This document shows, one piece after another, positions 1 through 6,917 of a stretch of 12,600 nt of DNA; the first letter of the stretch is position 1; every line of letters starts with the position of its first letter. The translations under genes were made by a program, and so were the position numbers. The stretch lies in the NCBI GenBank assembly GCA_013373005.1, contig JABXIP010000280.1, positions 1 to 12,600 on the forward strand, in the 5' to 3' direction. This DNA comes from Cytophagia bacterium. Lineage in GTDB: Bacteria > Bacteroidota > Bacteroidia > Cytophagales > Cyclobacteriaceae. The notes beneath the pieces are model-generated. The model had not been told where the DNA came from, did not search any database, and saw only the letters and a list, made by a program, of their open reading frames with translations.

Positions 1-432
1 ACTTTGATGGGTGCTATTCAGGGTTTATTCCAGGCACAATACGAAGTATTGAGAGCCAACGGGCACTCTCCGTCTGAAGCTTTTAACGAAACTGTTGAAG
101 AGGCCACTCAGTCGCTTTATCCGCTCATCGCTGAAAACGGAATGGATTGGATGTATGCCAACTGTTCTACAACTGCTCAGCGTGGTGCTTTGGACTGGAA
201 AGATCCATTTTACGAAGCTACGAAGCCGGTTTTCGAAAAGCTTTATGCTTCAGTGAAAGCAGGTGTTGAGGCTCAAAAATCAATTGATTCTAATTCTCAG
301 GCAGACTACAGAGAGAAGCTTCAGGTAGAATTGGATGAGCTTCATAACTCTGAAATGTGGCAGGCAGGTAAAGCCGTTAGAGCGCTTAGACCTGAAAATG
401 CCCCTGCAGTGAAGAAAGAGGAACTCGTGTGA
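1..432 (+). CDS. ilvC: Ketol-acid reductoisomerase, C-terminal part (5' end outside window)
   Basis: This is the last 143 codons of the NADPH- and Mg-dependent enzyme that isomerises and reduces 2-acetolactate and 2-aceto-2-hydroxybutanoate in valine and isoleucine synthesis. The reading frame is open from base 1 (Thr-Leu-Met-Gly), so the gene begins upstream; the stop is TGA at 430-432. The all-helical C-terminal knotted domain is recognisable by the segments YANCSTTAQRGALDW, KPVFEKLY, DYREKLQ and AGKAVRALRPEN. This tail resembles the mitochondrial fungal Ilv5 branch more than the long E. coli enzyme; that comparison is from memory of the families. The protein ends KEELV, and this short tail is echoed in the downstream spacer at 562-579. 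The next gene, ilvA, is on the same strand 274 bp away and acts in the same pathway. The identification is secure; only the start is missing. Confidence 0.96.
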   Translation, partial: TLMGAIQGLFQAQYEVLRANGHSPSEAFNETVEEATQSLYPLIAENGMDWMYANCSTTAQRGALDWKDPFYEATKPVFEKLYASVKAGVEAQKSIDSNSQADYREKLQVELDELHNSEMWQAGKAVRALRPENAPAVKKEELV

Positions 433-579
433 CCCCCACCAACTCCCCCTAGAATAGGGGGAGAGTATTGGTGCTAGAGTAGACCGATGAGCTCGACTCT
501 GGCAGTAGGTAAAAGTCTTCCCCCTTTGGGGAAGATTTAGATGGGGGCTATAATTTTTATTAAAGAGGAATTAGTGTAA
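415..579 (+). repeat. Duplicated ilvC 3' end (415-432 and 562-579)
   Basis: The last 18 bases of ilvC, AAAGAGGAACTCGTGTGA at 415-432, recur 147 bp downstream as AAAGAGGAATTAGTGTAA at 562-579. Fifteen of 18 bases agree, and the three differences are silent: both copies read Lys-Glu-Glu-Leu-Val-stop. Each copy is followed at nearly the same distance by a CTCCCCCT hairpin (443 and 593). Similarity stops abruptly upstream of both copies. The simplest reading is a tandem duplication, or an element insertion, that copied the gene end with the adjoining palindrome. The second copy is not part of an open gene. Confidence 0.6.
432..549. repeat. Palindromic intergenic element 1, C5/G5 family
   Basis: About 118 bp lie between outer arms ACCCCCA (432-438) and TGGGGGCT (542-549). 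Each end also carries its own hairpin. The left one has a perfect 9-bp stem CTCCCCCTA (443-451) with TAGGGGGAG (455-463) and a 3-base loop. The right one has an 8-bp stem TCTTCCCC (516-523) with GGGGAAGA (528-535). A central stem pairs TGCTAGAGT (472-480) with ACTCTGGCA (496-504) through one G-T wobble. The whole unit could fold as a clover-like structure in RNA or a cruciform in DNA. No protein is encoded. It looks like a dispersed palindromic repeat, but copies elsewhere in the genome cannot be seen from here. Confidence 0.7.
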
Positions 580-580
580 G

Positions 581-690
581 TACCCCTTCTGGCTCCCCCT
601 AAAAGGGGGAGATTTTAGTTCTGGGGTAATGATTTTACTCTAGCTTAATGAATTTAACTTTCCCCCTTTTAGGGGGAATACAAGGGGGTA
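581..690. repeat. Palindromic intergenic element 2, same family as element 1
   Basis: About 110 bp lie between outer arms TACCCCTT (581-588) and AAGGGGGTA (682-690). Terminal hairpins pair CTCCCCCT (593-600) with AGGGGGAG (604-611), and TTCCCCCT (660-667) with AGGGGGAA (671-678). Read on the minus strand it shares the internal words GCTAGAGTA and TAAAA-TCT with element 1, so the two are related copies, perhaps in opposite orientation. The elements are nearly symmetric, so orientation is uncertain. The right end stops four bases before the ribosome binding site of ilvA. Confidence 0.7.
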
Positions 691-693
691 TTT

Positions 694-700
694 AGAGGAG
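694..700 (+). promoter_or_regulatory. Ribosome binding site of ilvA
   Basis: AGAGGAG at 694-700 is a good Shine-Dalgarno match, six bases before the ATG at 707. It stands out because the other starts in this window show no comparable site, as is usual in Bacteroidota. It supports the chosen ilvA start and follows directly after the palindromic element ending at 690. Confidence 0.6.
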
Positions 701-706
701 ATTATA

Positions 707-1969
707 ATGCAAACCACAACACATTACATACCGCAATTAGCTGATATAGAAAAAGCATCAGAAAGACTTCGGGGAGTTGTTCAAAGAACTCCCTTGTTGT
801 CAAATCTCTCATTTTCAGAGAAGTATGGTGCCAATATTCAGTTCAAGAGAGAAGACTTGCAAGTTGTAAGATCATACAAGATTCGTGGTGCTTATAATAG
901 AATCAGTCAGCTGAGCGCAACTCAGAAAGAGAATGGTGTGGTCTGTGCCAGTGCAGGTAACCATGCGCAAGGAGTGGCCTACTCGTGCCGAATGCTGGAG
1001 GTAAATGCTACCATATTTATGCCGGCTCCAACGCCCAAGCAAAAGGTAGATCAGGTGAAGTTCTTTGGTAAGAATTGGGTCGATGTGGTACTGATTGGTG
1101 ACACATTTGATGATGCTTATCACCTCGCTCAGGAGTATTGCCAGAAGCAAAAGGCCTCTTTCATTCATCCGTTTGATGATGAGCAAGTAATTGAAGGCCA
1201 GGGAACGGTTGGGCTGGAAATACTAGCCGATGCTACTGAGCCTATTGACTATCTGTTTTTACCAGTTGGTGGTGGTGGACTTTCTGCAGGAGTTTCAACG
1301 GTTTTTAGACAATTGAGCCCTAATACCAAGATTATTGGGGTTGAACCAGAAGGAGCACCAGCCATGCTTAAGTCGTTTGAAGCTGGTGAAAATGTAGTGT
1401 TGAAGGACATCGATAAGTTTGTGGATGGTGCAGCTGTTCAGGCTGTAGGACAAAAGACCTTCCAAATCTGCAAACAAAACCTCGATCGGGTAATTACAGT
1501 GCCTGAAGGTTTGGTGTGTACAACTATACTGGCTTTGTACAACCGGGAAGCGATTGTAGTGGAGCCAGCCGGAGCTTTGAGTGTAGCTGCGCTGAACCAT
1601 TTCAAGGAAGAGATTAAGGGTAAAAATGTAGTTTGTGTGCTCTCAGGGAGTAATAATGATATTTCTCGAACCGAAGAGATTCGTGAGAGATCATTGCTTT
1701 ATGAAGGCTTGAAGCATTACTTCATTGTAAGATTCCCTCAAAGAGCCGGTGCCTTACGAGACTTTCTTGTAGAGGTTTTAGGACCGAATGATGATATCGT
1801 TCACTTCGAATACACAAAGAAAACGGCTAGGGAAAAGGGGCCTGCACTTATTGGTATTGAACACCGTAATAAAGAAGATTTCGAGCCTCTTTTAGAGAGA
1901 ATGAAGACTCGCAATTATCAGGTAGAATACCTTAACGAGCAACCGAATCTGTTCGGGTTTATCCTTTAA
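707..1969 (+). CDS. ilvA: Threonine dehydratase (threonine ammonia-lyase), biosynthetic short form
   Basis: This PLP enzyme deaminates L-threonine to 2-oxobutanoate, the committed step into isoleucine. At 420 residues it matches the short form (B. subtilis type, about 420) and not the 514-residue E. coli enzyme with two ACT-like modules. The PLP lysine is Lys58 in SYKIRGAYN, the substrate loop is SAGNHAQG (82-89), and the glycine-rich phosphate loop is GGGG at 188-191. Residues from about 338 to the end (YFIVRFPQRAGALRDF onward) form a single ACT-like regulatory region, so feedback by isoleucine is plausible. The start is supported by AGAGGAG six bases upstream. It lies between ilvC and thrA and links threonine supply to the isoleucine branch. 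The catabolic threonine dehydratase is unlikely because of the ACT-like tail and the context. Confidence 0.95.
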   Translation: MQTTTHYIPQLADIEKASERLRGVVQRTPLLSNLSFSEKYGANIQFKREDLQVVRSYKIRGAYNRISQLSATQKENGVVCASAGNHAQGVAYSCRMLEVNATIFMPAPTPKQKVDQVKFFGKNWVDVVLIGDTFDDAYHLAQEYCQKQKASFIHPFDDEQVIEGQGTVGLEILADATEPIDYLFLPVGGGGLSAGVSTVFRQLSPNTKIIGVEPEGAPAMLKSFEAGENVVLKDIDKFVDGAAVQAVGQKTFQICKQNLDRVITVPEGLVCTTILALYNREAIVVEPAGALSVAALNHFKEEIKGKNVVCVLSGSNNDISRTEEIRERSLLYEGLKHYFIVRFPQRAGALRDFLVEVLGPNDDIVHFEYTKKTAREKGPALIGIEHRNKEDFEPLLERMKTRNYQVEYLNEQPNLFGFIL

Positions 1970-1975
1970 AATTTA

Positions 1976-2048
1976 TCGTCACCCTGAACTTGTTTCAGGG
2001 TCTTTTTGAAAAGGATTCTGATCCCGAAAAGTCGGGACAGAATGACGA
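1976..2048. repeat. Inverted-repeat intergenic element with two hairpins
   Basis: A 73-bp unit is bounded by TCGTCA (1976-1981) and its complement TGACGA (2043-2048). It contains two hairpins: CCCTGAA (1982-1988) with TTCAGGG (1994-2000), and TCCCGA (2022-2027) with TCGGGA (2032-2037). Its sequence is unrelated to the C5/G5 elements upstream of ilvA. Units with a CACCCTGAACTTGTTTCAGG-like core are familiar as dispersed repeats in Bacteroidota spacers (general knowledge). It fills most of the ilvA-thrA gap. Confidence 0.65.
1982..2007 (+). terminator. Possible intrinsic terminator after ilvA
   Basis: A 7-bp perfect stem with a 5-base loop (1982-2000) is followed at once by TCTTTTT (2001-2007), and the ilvA stop lies 12 bases upstream. 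The shape fits a rho-independent terminator, partial or complete, that would separate ilvA from thrA. The stem is short and belongs to a probable dispersed repeat, so its role may be incidental. Confidence 0.4.
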
Positions 2049-2092
2049 GAATTATTATTTAATCAAATTCGAATCTATAAATCAGCGAAACC

Positions 2093-4525
2093 ATGAAGGT
2101 TTTGAAGTTTGGCGGTACATCCGTAGGAAGTGTTGAGGCGATCAGTAAGGTGGCGGAGATCCTAAGAAAGGAGTCTAAAAAGGAACAGTTAGTAGTTGTG
2201 GTTTCGGCCATGAGCGGAGTAACGAATACCTTGATTTCTATTTCTCAGAAAGCTGCCCAAAGAGACGCTGATTATGAGGCCGATTTACAGACACTTGAGG
2301 AAAAACATTGTCAGGCATTCAAGGAACTTACCGGAAATTCCAATTGCTTCGAGATTTCAAAGCTCTTTGTTCGACTTACTGAGATTTGCCGTGGAGTTTA
2401 CCTTTTGCGGGAGCTTACACCAAGAACTAGCGATTATATTCAGTCCTGCGGAGAGCGCCTATCCAGCTTTATCCTTAGTGAGTACCTCAAGAAGGAAGGT
2501 CTTGATGTCGATCTTCTCGATAGCCGCAAATATCTGATTACGGATAAGAAATTCGGAGGAGCCAATGTGCTCTGGCAGTCAACAAAGGCAGCATTGAATG
2601 AATTAAAGCCAGAACTGGGAGCCATTAGTGTTTTTCCAGGCTTTATTGCTTCAACCAGCGATAACGAAACTTCGACTTTAGGCAGGGGAGGTTCTGACTA
2701 TACGGCTGCTGTATTAGCGAATGTACTTGGTGCTAAAGAGCTTCAAATATGGACTGATGTCAATGGTTTGATGACTGCTGACCCACGTCTTGTGCCTACG
2801 GCCCATTTATTGGAGCATGTGTCTTATGAAGAAGCTTTGGAGCTGTCTCACTTTGGAGCTAAGGTGCTTTATCCGCCAAGCATTCAGCCTGCTTTAGATG
2901 CTGAAATACCCATTTGGGTGAAGAACACATTTGATGCTGAAGGCCCTTCGACCTTAGTAACAAAGGAGTGGGATGATGAAAAGCAGGCCATCTGCGGTAT
3001 TTCGAGCATTCAGGATATCGCATTGGTTAACCTTACCGGTGCGAGCATGGTGGGTATTCCAAGCTTTTCATTCAGGCTTTTTAAGACCCTGAGTGAGGCT
3101 AAGGTGAATGTAATTATGATTACCCAGGCTTCTTCCGAACATTCTATTTGCGTGGGTATTTCCAAGTCCGATGCAGCATTGGCAGCTGAAGCTATCAATG
3201 CAGAGTTTGAGGCTGAGATCGCTTTGAATAAGATCGATGCGGCCGTGATAGAGGAGGATTTAAGTGTAATTGCGCTGGTAGGATCACACATGAAAAACCA
3301 GGTGGGTATTTCCGGTAAAATGTTCAACACATTGGGCAGAAATGGCATTAGTGTAAAGGCCATAGCTCAGGGTTCATCGGAGAGAAACATTACCGCAATC
3401 ATTAACAAGTCGGACCTTAAAAAAGCACTGAATACACTTCATGAGAGCTTTTTTCTATCAGAGTTGAAGAAAATCAACCTCTTCGTGGTTGGTGTTGGAA
3501 ATGTAGGCAAAGCCTTTCTAAGCCAAGTGCAGAGGCAACAGGCCATGTTAACCAAAGAATTTAGAGTAGATATTCAGGTGGTGGCTGTGGCTAATTCCAG
3601 AAAGAGCATTTTTCATGAGGATGGTATAGACCTGAATAACTGGGAACAGTTATTGGAAGAAGGTCAGCCGAGTACCATAGAAGAGTTTACTGAGGAGATG
3701 AAATCCCTCAACCTTCGAAACAGTGTTTTTATAGACATTACTGCTTCAAAAACCATATCTGAGGTTTATCAGGACTTGCTTGAAATGAGTATTTCTGTAG
3801 TTACTCCTAACAAGATTGCCGCAACTCGCGACATGTCCAAATACCTGTCGTTGAAGTATGCTACAAAGAAATATGGCAGCCAGTTTTTGTTCGAGACCAA
3901 TGTAGCTGCCGGTCTTCCGGTTATATCAACCATGAATGACCTATTTAAATCTGGTGATAGAATTCATGCTATTCAGGCCGTTTTAAGCGGTACGCTCAAT
4001 TACTTGTTCAATAATTATGATGGCACTCAGCTTTTCTCGAGTGTGGTGAAGGACGCAAAGGCTCTTGGTCTGACAGAACCCGATCCAAGATTGGATCTCT
4101 CTGGAGAAGATGTAATGCGTAAGCTGTTGATTCTAATCCGTGAAAGCGGAAGAAAGTGGGAAATGGATCAGATTGAGCAGGTTTCATTCCTGCCTGAAGC
4201 CTGTGAGCAGGCTAAGGACTTGGATGAATTCTATCAATTGCTAGATAAGCATGAGGATCACTTTAAGGCCATTTACAATGACGCTAAGTCCGAAGACGCT
4301 CAGTTGCGCGTGGTTGCCAGTTTCAAAGATGGAGTAGCGAAGGTTGGATTGGAAAAAGTACAAAAGAGTCATCCGTTCTACTTCCTTGAAGGAAAGGATA
4401 ACATTGTATTATTCTATACCGACAGGTATGAAGAGCAACCTTTGGTTGTAAAAGGAGCAGGGGCTGGTGCAGAAGTGACAGCTTCCGGTATTTTTGCAGA
4501 TGTATTACGAATAGCGAACCAGTGA
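2093..4525 (+). CDS. thrA: Bifunctional aspartokinase / homoserine dehydrogenase
   Basis: This fused cytosolic enzyme phosphorylates aspartate and later reduces aspartate semialdehyde to homoserine. Its 810 residues are close to E. coli ThrA (820). The kinase domain starts at residue 1 with KFGGTSVGS and continues through SCGERLSS, GRGGSDYTAA and TDVNGLMTADPR to about residue 295. Two ACT modules follow, roughly 305-380 and 388-460 (the second includes GSHMKNQVGISGKMF). The dehydrogenase starts with the dinucleotide-binding GVGNVG at 467-472, then VTPNK near 570, SGTLNYLFN near 630 and EPDPRLDLSGEDVMRK, where Asp673 and Lys677 match the catalytic Asp/Lys pair of homoserine dehydrogenases. The ACT modules suggest threonine feedback. 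No good Shine-Dalgarno site is present; the start is set by the conserved MKVLKFGGTS beginning. The stop codon lies inside an inverted repeat. The intermediate enzyme Asd is not encoded in the window. Confidence 0.97.
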   Translation: MKVLKFGGTSVGSVEAISKVAEILRKESKKEQLVVVVSAMSGVTNTLISISQKAAQRDADYEADLQTLEEKHCQAFKELTGNSNCFEISKLFVRLTEICRGVYLLRELTPRTSDYIQSCGERLSSFILSEYLKKEGLDVDLLDSRKYLITDKKFGGANVLWQSTKAALNELKPELGAISVFPGFIASTSDNETSTLGRGGSDYTAAVLANVLGAKELQIWTDVNGLMTADPRLVPTAHLLEHVSYEEALELSHFGAKVLYPPSIQPALDAEIPIWVKNTFDAEGPSTLVTKEWDDEKQAICGISSIQDIALVNLTGASMVGIPSFSFRLFKTLSEAKVNVIMITQASSEHSICVGISKSDAALAAEAINAEFEAEIALNKIDAAVIEEDLSVIALVGSHMKNQVGISGKMFNTLGRNGISVKAIAQGSSERNITAIINKSDLKKALNTLHESFFLSELKKINLFVVGVGNVGKAFLSQVQRQQAMLTKEFRVDIQVVAVANSRKSIFHEDGIDLNNWEQLLEEGQPSTIEEFTEEMKSLNLRNSVFIDITASKTISEVYQDLLEMSISVVTPNKIAATRDMSKYLSLKYATKKYGSQFLFETNVAAGLPVISTMNDLFKSGDRIHAIQAVLSGTLNYLFNNYDGTQLFSSVVKDAKALGLTEPDPRLDLSGEDVMRKLLILIRESGRKWEMDQIEQVSFLPEACEQAKDLDEFYQLLDKHEDHFKAIYNDAKSEDAQLRVVASFKDGVAKVGLEKVQKSHPFYFLEGKDNIVLFYTDRYEEQPLVVKGAGAGAEVTASGIFADVLRIANQ

Positions 4526-4600
4526 TCAGTAAACAGTGTATCAGTTATTGTTAGTTTAAAACTGTTTCACCCGATATACTGATAACTGATTACCGATAAC
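4522..4600. repeat. Imperfect inverted repeat overlapping the thrA stop
   Basis: The left arm 4522-4548 (starting GTGATCAGTAAACAGTG) is matched by the reverse complement of the right arm 4574-4600 (ATATACTGATAACTGATT onward), with a few mismatches and one-base shifts over 27 bp. The 25-base middle holds a smaller AGTTTAAAACT palindrome (4553-4563). The transcript would form one long hairpin filling the thrA-thrB gap. ATCAGT/ACTGAT-rich spacers of this type are common in Bacteroidota (general knowledge). The left arm includes the thrA TGA at 4523-4525. Confidence 0.65.
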
Positions 4601-4616
4601 TTGCCCTTAAACAATC

Positions 4617-5552
4617 ATGGATACCCTAAAAGATAAAGTCACCATATTCGCACCTGCCTCTGTATCGAATGTCGGTCCGGGATTCGATATTCTTGGCTTT
4701 GCCCTGGAAGGAATGGGAGATACTATTACACTGTGCACAAGAGAGGATTCAGCATACATCATTGAGGCCATTGGCGCTGATTTACCGACTGATCCTGAGA
4801 GAAATGTGGCCACTGTTGCAATAAGGTCTTTTTGTAAGGAGATTGGTTATAAGGGTGGTTTTACTATCAGAATAGAAAAGAACTTTACACCTGGTAGTGG
4901 TCTAGGATCTTCTGCTTCAAGTGCTGTAGGTGCCGTTTTTGCTGCTAATGAGCTCCTTCAAACTGGATATTCAAAGGAAGAACTAATCAGTTATGCTTTG
5001 GATGGAGAGGAACTCGCTTCTGGCAATAGACATGCTGATAATGTGGCGCCTTGTATGCTTGGAGGTTTTGTGGCAGTAAAGAGCTGTGATCCTTTCGATG
5101 GCTTTCAGGTAGCCTACCCAGAAGATCTAAAGGTGTTGATCATTTTTCCTGATATAGTGATCAAAACCGCTGAAGCAAGGAGCATTTTACCCACAGAAGT
5201 TTCTATGTCAGATGCTATTCAACAGGCAGCTAATATGGCTGGGTTAATCAATGGACTCACAACTGCCAACTATATCATGGTGAAAAACTCCTTGAAAGAT
5301 GTGCTGGCTCAACCTTACAGAAAAAAGTTAATTCAAGCCTATGACGAGGTGGAAAGGCTCTGTGAGGATAGTGAATCCATCGGCTTTAATATTTCTGGTT
5401 CAGGACCGAGTATGTTCTCATTCTTCAAAAAAGAACAGGATTTAACTCAATTGAGGGAGTCTATTAAAGAACTTTATTCAGATAGAGGTATTAATTGCAG
5501 ACTTCATGAGTCAGTCATTAATGGAAGAGGCGCAGAGATTGTTAATGATTAA
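4617..5552 (+). CDS. thrB: Homoserine kinase (GHMP kinase family)
   Basis: This enzyme phosphorylates homoserine to O-phosphohomoserine with ATP, the penultimate step to threonine. Its 311 residues match E. coli ThrB (310). GHMP features appear in order: APASVSNVGPGFDILGFAL near the N-terminus (12-30), the ATP-binding loop TPGSGLGSSASSA at 91-103, the conserved HADNVAPC segment at 139-146, and the C-terminal ISGSGPS at 259-265. The start ATG lies 91 bp after thrA, just beyond the inverted repeat; no Shine-Dalgarno site is evident, but the N-terminal motif leaves little room for another start. The stop overlaps a TAATGAT direct repeat, and thrC begins 24 bp later, so thrB and thrC are probably cotranscribed. 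Other GHMP kinases such as mevalonate kinase are excluded by the context and the ThrB-type motifs. Confidence 0.96.
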   Translation: MDTLKDKVTIFAPASVSNVGPGFDILGFALEGMGDTITLCTREDSAYIIEAIGADLPTDPERNVATVAIRSFCKEIGYKGGFTIRIEKNFTPGSGLGSSASSAVGAVFAANELLQTGYSKEELISYALDGEELASGNRHADNVAPCMLGGFVAVKSCDPFDGFQVAYPEDLKVLIIFPDIVIKTAEARSILPTEVSMSDAIQQAANMAGLINGLTTANYIMVKNSLKDVLAQPYRKKLIQAYDEVERLCEDSESIGFNISGSGPSMFSFFKKEQDLTQLRESIKELYSDRGINCRLHESVINGRGAEIVND

Positions 5553-5576
5553 TGATTTACCATTCAACATTCCAGT

Positions 5577-6866
5577 ATGAAGTATTTTTCCACCAATAGA
5601 GAGTCGAAAGAAGTAAGCTTCAAAGAGGCGGTAATTAATAGCTTACCGGCTGACAAGGGTTTGTATTTTCCTGAGTCAATTCCTGTTTTGGATGCCGCAA
5701 CCATCTCTAATCTAAAGGGAGCTAGCTTACCAGCCATTGGTTATGAGATGATGAAGGATTTTGTGCAGCCAGATCTTTCTCTTTCACAATTGAAGGATAT
5801 TGTTGAAGATGCGTTGAGCTTTGAAATCCCTTTAGTTCAAGTGGAAGAGGATATCTTTAGCTTGGAGCTGTTTCATGGACCCACTTATGCCTTTAAAGAT
5901 GTTGGGGCTAGGTTTTTAGCCAGATGTTTAGGAGAATTTGCCAAATCCCAGGCTAGAGAAACGACCATTTTGGTAGCTACTTCTGGAGATACCGGAGGAG
6001 CAGTGGCTAATGGCTTTTATGGAGTGGAAGGAGTAAGGGTGGTGATCCTTTATCCTTCAGGAAAAGTGAGTGATTTACAGGAAAAGCAGCTGACCACTTT
6101 AGGAGGAAACATTACTGCTTTGGAAGTTGATGGTGACTTTGACGCCTGCCAGGCTTTGGTAAAGCAGGCCTTTTTGGATGCTGAACTTAATAACAGATTG
6201 AACCTGACTTCGGCTAATTCAATCAATATAGCTCGCTGGATGCCCCAATCGATCTATTATGCTGCAATGTCTTTGCGAATGGAGAATTCAGAGGAATCAT
6301 TGATAGCAGTGCCATCAGGAAATTATGGTAATGTTACTGCCGGAATGTTGGCCAAGCGTATGGGCTTTCCAATAGGGAAGTTTCTGGTCTGTTCTAATGC
6401 CAATGATATTATTCCTCGCTATTTGAAGAGCTGTGAGTATGAAGTGCATCCTACAATTCCAACTTATGCCAATGCCATGGATGTGAGCGACCCAAGCAAC
6501 TTCCCCAGAATGCTGGAACTGTACGATCATTCCTTCGATGATTTAGTAGTGGATGTTTCTGGTTTCACGCTGACTGATGAGGAGATTTTAGCCACTATCA
6601 AAGATTGCCACGCCAGAACTGGTTATCTGCTAGATCCGCATGGAGCTATTGGTTATGCCGGCTTGAAGGAAAGACTCAAAATTGATCAAATCGGTGTGTT
6701 TTTGGAAACGGCACATCCAATCAAATTTGCTCCTGTTATGGAGAAGGCATTAGGCGAGAAGATGAATATGCCGGAGTTCGCGAGCGATTTGATGAGTAAA
6801 GAGAAGTTTTCTGTTAGAATAGGTGATCAGATAGGTGATTTCAGGTCTTATCTTCTTGGTCTGTAA
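5577..6866 (+). CDS. thrC: Threonine synthase
   Basis: This PLP enzyme converts O-phosphohomoserine to L-threonine and phosphate. It has 429 residues, nearly the length of E. coli ThrC (428), and starts with the typical MKYFSTNRES segment followed by KGLYFPESIP. The PLP lysine is Lys107 in FHGPTYAFKDVGARF. The phosphate-contacting motifs SGDTGGA (136-142) and PSGNYGN (246-252) and the late DPHGAIGY (353-360) are intact. The length and the FHGPTYAFKD form place it in the E. coli/yeast-type class. No S-adenosylmethionine-regulated N-terminal extension of the plant type is present. It completes the thrABC set, and its product is the substrate of IlvA encoded upstream. A 51-bp gap follows before the DinB-like gene. 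Confidence 0.97.
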   Translation: MKYFSTNRESKEVSFKEAVINSLPADKGLYFPESIPVLDAATISNLKGASLPAIGYEMMKDFVQPDLSLSQLKDIVEDALSFEIPLVQVEEDIFSLELFHGPTYAFKDVGARFLARCLGEFAKSQARETTILVATSGDTGGAVANGFYGVEGVRVVILYPSGKVSDLQEKQLTTLGGNITALEVDGDFDACQALVKQAFLDAELNNRLNLTSANSINIARWMPQSIYYAAMSLRMENSEESLIAVPSGNYGNVTAGMLAKRMGFPIGKFLVCSNANDIIPRYLKSCEYEVHPTIPTYANAMDVSDPSNFPRMLELYDHSFDDLVVDVSGFTLTDEEILATIKDCHARTGYLLDPHGAIGYAGLKERLKIDQIGVFLETAHPIKFAPVMEKALGEKMNMPEFASDLMSKEKFSVRIGDQIGDFRSYLLGL

Positions 6867-6895
6867 TATGAGATATTCATTTTATTTCCTTTCTT

Positions 6896-6917
6896 AGTAG
6901 AGTCAAAAACTCGTACT
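6896..6917 (+). promoter_or_regulatory. Hairpin directly upstream of the DinB-like start codon
   Basis: AGTAGAGT (6896-6903) pairs with ACTCGTACT (6909-6917), eight base pairs with one bulged G at 6913 and a CAAAA loop. The 3' arm ends on the base before the ATG, so in the transcript it could hide the ribosome landing site. There is no T-run after it, which argues against a terminator for thrC. The function is inferred only from position, and the stem is AU-rich. Confidence 0.3.

Noticed and set aside
648..695. A 15-codon ORF (MNLTFPLLGGIQGGI) before ilvA.
   Set aside because: It is the right hairpin of palindromic element 2 read as codons; no ribosome binding site, and composition is set by the repeat.
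433..706. A riboswitch or T-box upstream of ilvA.
   Set aside because: The structure is explained by two symmetric palindromes; no T-box sequence or known ligand-binding core is visible.
872..1600. Open frames of about 100 codons on the minus strand inside ilvA (872-1186 and 1295-1600).
   Set aside because: They are shadows of ilvA, whose plus-strand frame carries all the catalytic motifs.
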